A stretch of DNA of 64,000 bases from Liquidambar formosana (Eukaryota > Streptophyta > Magnoliopsida > Saxifragales > Altingiaceae). Under the pieces are notes generated by a model that was not told the DNA's origin, ran no database searches, and saw only the letters and a list, made by a program, of their open reading frames with translations. The stretch's first letter is position 1. Every line of letters begins with the position of its first letter. The position numbers were made by a program, and so were the translations under genes. The DNA is taken from assembly GCA_039720395.1 (NCBI GenBank), contig CM077829.1, forward strand, positions 23,639,955-23,703,954, given 5' to 3'. Below, piece after piece: positions 59,701-64,000 of this stretch.

Positions 59701-60182
59701 CTACCTCACTGTTGATTTGGAGTATACACATATAGGTAGAGGTATAGCCAAATAGCCAATATCATTCCATGGAATTGCCTCAGAAGGATTGCCTCAACAA
59801 ACTGACTACTGACTTTATTATAAACTACTGGAAACAAAAACAAGTTGATAGTCAAAACATCCTTATGGGGCAATACCATGAAATGGTGAACCTAATCGGT
59901 AATTCCCCCCTAATAATAATAATGAATTATAAAACAAATTTGAAATTTGATTTCAAGTCCGCCCCTGTGGCAGCTGGAGCGCACTAAAAATCCCGCTTTC
60001 GCAAATTTAGGATTCAAAGGGGCGGGAGGTGGGCCCCCACCCCCCCCCCACCACACATGCTCCTCATTTACTTTCCTTCCTTCTTTGTATTTTCCCTATT
60101 CTACTATTTATTTTACCTTTTTGCAACTCTTCAGAAAGAGCGTACTTATGGTACCATTCGCACCACGGTAAAGTAACGTCTC
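59701..60182. other. Downstream of the promoter-like cluster
   Basis: No gene identified. 60024-60051 is a G-then-C-rich palindromic stretch (ggcgggaggtgggcccccac...). The 72-codon frame at 59769 has no known family features. Confidence 0.3.
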
Positions 60183-61010
60183 CCATCCGTTAGATGAACA
60201 CACATATCTCTGTCATAAGACAGATTTAAGGTCTATTTGGAAATTTCGAAGTCGGGATTGGATTATGTCCGCTTCATAATATTTCCTCTTTAGTTAATTT
60301 TTAAATAAACTAAGCAATAATTAATTTGGAAAAAATTATATATATACTTCATTTTCATCATAAAGCTAAACAAGTTAAAAAAAACAAAGAAATTTATTGA
60401 ACAGTATGAAATCAAAATTTGTCAGACTTATCCTTGATTAGCTTTTTTTTTTTCTGATTACCAAACAGTTTCTTAAATTTCTTTTCTTTTTTCTTGGTGA
60501 CTTATGATATTCCTTACATACATTATCTAAGTTACAAATTTAATCTGTTTGCTATTGCTTGTCGTAAAGAGTTTGATTCTTATCCCCCATAATTATTTGA
60601 AATAGTGATAGAGATGAGAGCACACAAACACAAATATATCTTCATCACAAGACAAGACATATTTAAGTTCGTTCGACAATTTTGAAAATTGGATTAAACT
60701 AGATCTATTCTTTAACTGTTATTTGGTTTTTAAAAAAATCAACTTACAATTGATTTGAGAAAAATTGTATTTATATCTTATTTTTCAGCAAAAAGCTAAA
60801 CAATTATGATGATAAAAAAAAATTTACCAAATAGTGTGAAATCAAAATTAATTAAACTTACCTCCACCTAACCACTTGTCTAGATTTGCCAAACAATCCC
60901 TTAAATTTCATTTTTCTCATGACTAGTGATATTCTTTATATATGATTTTTAAGTTATAAATTTGAATTGTGCTGCCAATTATTGTAAAGAGTTCCAACCA
61001 CTGTCAACTC
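60183..61010. repeat. Diverged tandem duplication, about 410-bp units
   Basis: 60183-60590 and 60605-61010 share the same order of phrases: acacaaa-tat-tc-tcata-gaca, tggattaaacta/ggattggatta, aaaaattgtat-tatac-tatt, aaagctaaacaa, aatagtgtgaaatcaaaatt, ccaaacaatcccttaaattt, atgatattc-ttacata and ttgtaaagagtt. Identity is modest, so the duplication is old. No coding frame. Confidence 0.55.
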
Positions 61011-61201
61011 ATGTTTTGATTTGTAAATTTCATATATAGGGTCTCGTCTCCATCATTACAACACCATCCAACATATATTTAATACTCGAATTTTATTTAT
61101 TTATTTTCCTGAAATTGTATTCTTAAATAGATGATTATTTAAAGATCCTCCAACATATAAAATTGGAAAATATTTTTAATGCTTAAATATTTTCTTAAAC
61201 C

Positions 61202-61240
<39 letters not shown>

Positions 61241-61242
<2 letters not shown>

Positions 61243-61412
61243 ATTATGTTCCCATCAATACGTATTGATATAAGTTAAATTAGCACAATGCATTGGGGGA
61301 TGTTTCTCTTGCACTGATCCAATGTACCTCATATCCTAATATGTACAATGTATAACTCCCAATACGGGTGTTGATATAAATTATATCAGCACATGCTTAC
61401 TTAATTATCATC

Positions 61413-61413
<1 letters not shown>
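61241..61413 (-). mobile_element. Micron-like MITE in a (TA)n microsatellite, copy 2
   Basis: Read on the minus strand it begins GGATGATAATTAAGTAAGCA and follows 5508-5693 through ttgggagttatac, aggatatgaggtacattg and cccccaatgcat to the end. (TA)n lies on both sides (61205-61240 and 61414-61438). Confidence 0.75.
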
Positions 61414-61443
<30 letters not shown>

Positions 61444-62846
61444 CATTATCAAAGAATGAAATGAAAGGCAAATATGACTACTCTTTGAAGTTTCACTAAG
61501 AAATGTTATATGATTTGTTGACGTGTGCCATTGTAAAGCTACGCCTCACCCATTAGATTAACACCAAAAGCTCGATCATAAATAAATATTTAAATAAAAT
61601 TCTAAAAGGAAATATGACTTTAACTAATCAGTAGCAAGCTCGAACTTTCTGCTTTTCATCTTATAATAATAAATAAAATGTGCCAAAACCTTCCCGCCAG
61701 CACGGGACACACGTTCTGTTAAAAATAAAAATTTGATGAATAAAGGAACTATATTAATTCTAAACGTGCCTAGAGATATATATTTTTCTCGAATAGACTA
61801 ACCCTCAGAAGTCAGAAACCCCCAACCCAAACAACCCCTTAAAAACAAAAACAAAAACCAAAAAAAGGTACTATAAAATGACCATCTTACCCAATAAACC
61901 TAGCTTTTTCCAATATTAAAAACATGGTTTTTGTTTGCCAAAAATAGATAAAAGATTGTTCTTGGCCATTGAAGAAAAATGAAAACTATTAACGATTAGG
62001 GAAATAGAATTCTTCAGTTTTGTGGGGAAGGTTGAGTCTAATAACCATGGGTTTATTCTTCCAAGGTTATCATTTTGTGGGCATTTCACACGAATTATTA
62101 CAGGATTAGTTTGAATTGAAGAAACCTTGGCGAGAATGAGGTATAAAATATTCCTAATCATTATTCAAAAAAAACAAAATAAAATAAAATTCCTTGGCTT
62201 TGATTTGAGACACAAGCCTAGAAGAGCATTAAAAGAATGGCCAAGAAGAATCTATAATAATGTTTCAATTGAATGAGAAACTTTCTTTGTTCTTTCTTTA
62301 CAAAGCATAACTCACTCTCTCTCTCTCCCTCTCTCACACCACTAACCAGTTTTTTAGATTCCTAAAATTCAAACCCTGAATTTTTATTTTTATTTTTTTT
62401 TCATTTTCTTTTGTCGGAAACTTAAAAATTATTTTATTTTATATTTTATTTTTTCGGCGCACACGAGAAATAAAAATACTCCTATTTTTTTGGCATAAGC
62501 ATTATATGTCCCCTGAGATCTTCTTCTTTCTTTTTATTTTCCCCCTGAAATCTAATATTTAAGAAAACTAAGCTCATCTGATCCTAGAAAATTGCAGGAA
62601 TCCATCAAAAAGTTGGTACAGCACACAGGATCAAACCCTGCATAATTCCAGTGAAGCCAAAAAACAAAGATGGACATCCAAACACGTATTTAACATGCGA
62701 ACGACGTGTGTATGTACCCATTTTTCTATTCCAACATTGTCTAACCAGCATGACAGACCGTCGTAACAATGCAATGATACTATTATAAACACCTGAACAC
62801 GTGTCCAACATGTGAGCCCATTAACATGGTTTAGAGCCACCATAGC
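61414..62846. other. Intergenic, nothing recognised
   Basis: AT-rich, with (TA)n at the left and poly-T/A runs at 62390-62460. Frames at 61916-62161 and 62605-62930 carry no family features. The last part is 3' to the SR-type gene. Confidence 0.4.
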
Positions 62847-63494
62847 TAGGGGTGTTAATGATTCGGTTTTAGGGGAGATTTCACACCAAACCATTATACT
62901 TCGGTTTTGTTCCTCCCAAACCAAAACCAAACCATACTATAAAAAAACCAAACCAAACCAAACCATTATATTTCGGTTTAGTTTCGGTTTTAACCTATCA
63001 AGTAACAACAAATAATTGAAAATGAAAAAAATGAAATGCCAAACTCCAAATAAAAACATTTTTAATAAAAGCATTACATTAGCAACTAAACAAAACAAAC
63101 ATTGTATCAAAACAGAAACATATTGATATATATCAATATATCAATATCATACACAACATTAATAACTAGTTTAATACATGCCAATCTAAAAAAGAGAAAA
63201 CAATAAGAAACTTAAAATCAACAAAAACAAACCCATTACCTATTTTACCCTTATTAGAATTGGGAATTTACAAACTTTAAGTTTATATATATATCTATAA
63301 AATTATATTTATATATTATATTTTTCGGTTTTTTCGGTTTGGTTTGGTTTTTTAAAATTGAAAACCAAAACCAAACCAATTGAGTTCGGTTTTCTAAAAT
63401 TAAAACCATAACCAAACCTAATGACAAAAAAACCAAACCAAACCGCCCGGTTCGGTTTGGTTCTCGGTTTTAACCAAAACCATTAACACCCCTA
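62847..63494. mobile_element. hAT-like MITE rich in CGGTTT/AAACCG (648 bp)
   Basis: The ends TAGGGGTGTTAATG and CATTAACACCCCTA are perfect inverse complements over 14 bp. Flanks accatagc and accatagg form an 8-bp duplication with one mismatch. The arms are filled with aaccaaaccaaaacc and the inverse ggttttggtttcggtt. It sits about 280 bp downstream of the SR-type stop codon and may be part of that transcript's 3' end. Confidence 0.85.
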
Positions 63495-63775
63495 ACCATA
63501 GGAGACACAGGAACACATTTTATGCCACAGCTCCCCACGCCCGAGTCCCAAAAGAAAATGTAGAATTAGAAGCAGCAGCACTTGCCATTAAACTATTAAT
63601 CCAAACAAAAGCACCACCGGAAAGAGTACTGTTAAGGTGCAGATACAAAAACCCAGGAAAAATGAAAATTGAGAAGGGAGTTTACAACAATGATTCTACA
63701 CTTGGAGAGAAAAATCCACATCAAATTAATGGAAGGTGCATTTGGGAAGATCAAACTCGCAATTCGGTCATTTGC

Positions 63776-63957
63776 TCAACGGTAGCCACTACCGCCAGCT
63801 GACAATGAGCGTTCCCTGCGCCTCCTATACGAGTCAGAATAATCTTCTGTCCTCCTACCACGTGGAGAGCGTGATCTTCCTCGCCGATCCTTTGAATAAG
63901 GGTCTCTATCCTGCCATCGGCGAGGTGAATAGCTACGAGATCGTCTACGACCAGATC
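63776..63957 (-). CDS. Arginine/serine-rich splicing-type protein, last coding exon (runs off right edge)
   Basis: On the minus strand an acceptor AAATATGCAG| precedes 182 coding bases ending in TGA at 63778-63776. The first two bases complete a split codon. The peptide is SGRRRSRSYSPRRWQDRD, then KDRRGRSRSPRGRRTEDYSD and YRRRRERSLSAGGSGYR. Repeated RS/SR/SP dipeptides are typical of RS domains that mediate protein contacts in splicing and are phosphorylated by SR kinases. The RNA-binding domain would lie in upstream exons outside the window. Which SR family (SR45a/Tra2-like, SC35-like or another) cannot be decided. 63958-64000 is intron. The 3' UTR should lie in 63495-63775. Confidence 0.75.
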
Positions 63958-64000
63958 CTGCATATTTTGACCACCAATAAAAACAAAACACTGATACAGA

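Overview
The window is nuclear DNA of a flowering plant, probably a woody eudicot; the species cannot be fixed by eye. Evidence: split genes with GT-AG introns, AT-rich intergenic DNA full of (TA)n and poly-A/T, plant-specific gene families, and a dense load of plant transposons (Mutator, hAT, PIF/Tourist-like, tRNA-derived SINEs, Copia, solo LTRs).

Four host genes can be read, all on the minus strand. (1) 1-662 is the N-terminal part of an ARID1/ARID2-type chromatin protein running off the left edge. (2) 11207-20350 is an RHB1A-like RING-H2 E3 ubiquitin ligase in four coding exons; its 66-nt first exon is 8.26 kb away from the second, and that intron is packed with transposons. One of its introns is GC-AG. 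(3) 45279-48467 is a six-exon SAP30/Sin3-binding (AFR1/AFR2-like) histone-deacetylase subunit with a non-coding leader exon and a TATA box near 50140. (4) 63776-63957 is the last coding exon of an arginine/serine-rich splicing-type protein running off the right edge.

Transposon layout. 2.5-8.5 kb: foldback elements, a SINE and a Micron-like MITE in (TA)n. 12.6-19.5 kb (inside the RHB1A-like intron): three hAT-like elements with 8-bp target duplications, a small MITE, an LTR relic carrying a SINE. 23.1-38.8 kb: a three-level nest, in which a probable old solo LTR is split by a 13-kb Mutator element (9-bp duplication, conserved termini), itself carrying a 2.67-kb solo LTR (5-bp duplication). 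The Mutator element holds a broken MuDR-type transposase, an intact GRF zinc-finger/membrane ORF, and captured exons of zeta-carotene desaturase and a second gene. 40.4-42.0 kb: a foldback Mutator-like element built of hairpins. 51.5-58.5 kb: a Copia element with young LTRs but lacking gag, protease and the integrase core, filled instead with tandem repeats. 58.8-63.5 kb: further MITEs.

The host genes do not form an operon or cluster; two act on chromatin, one in ubiquitination and one in RNA processing. All identities rest on recognition of protein motifs by eye, with no database search.
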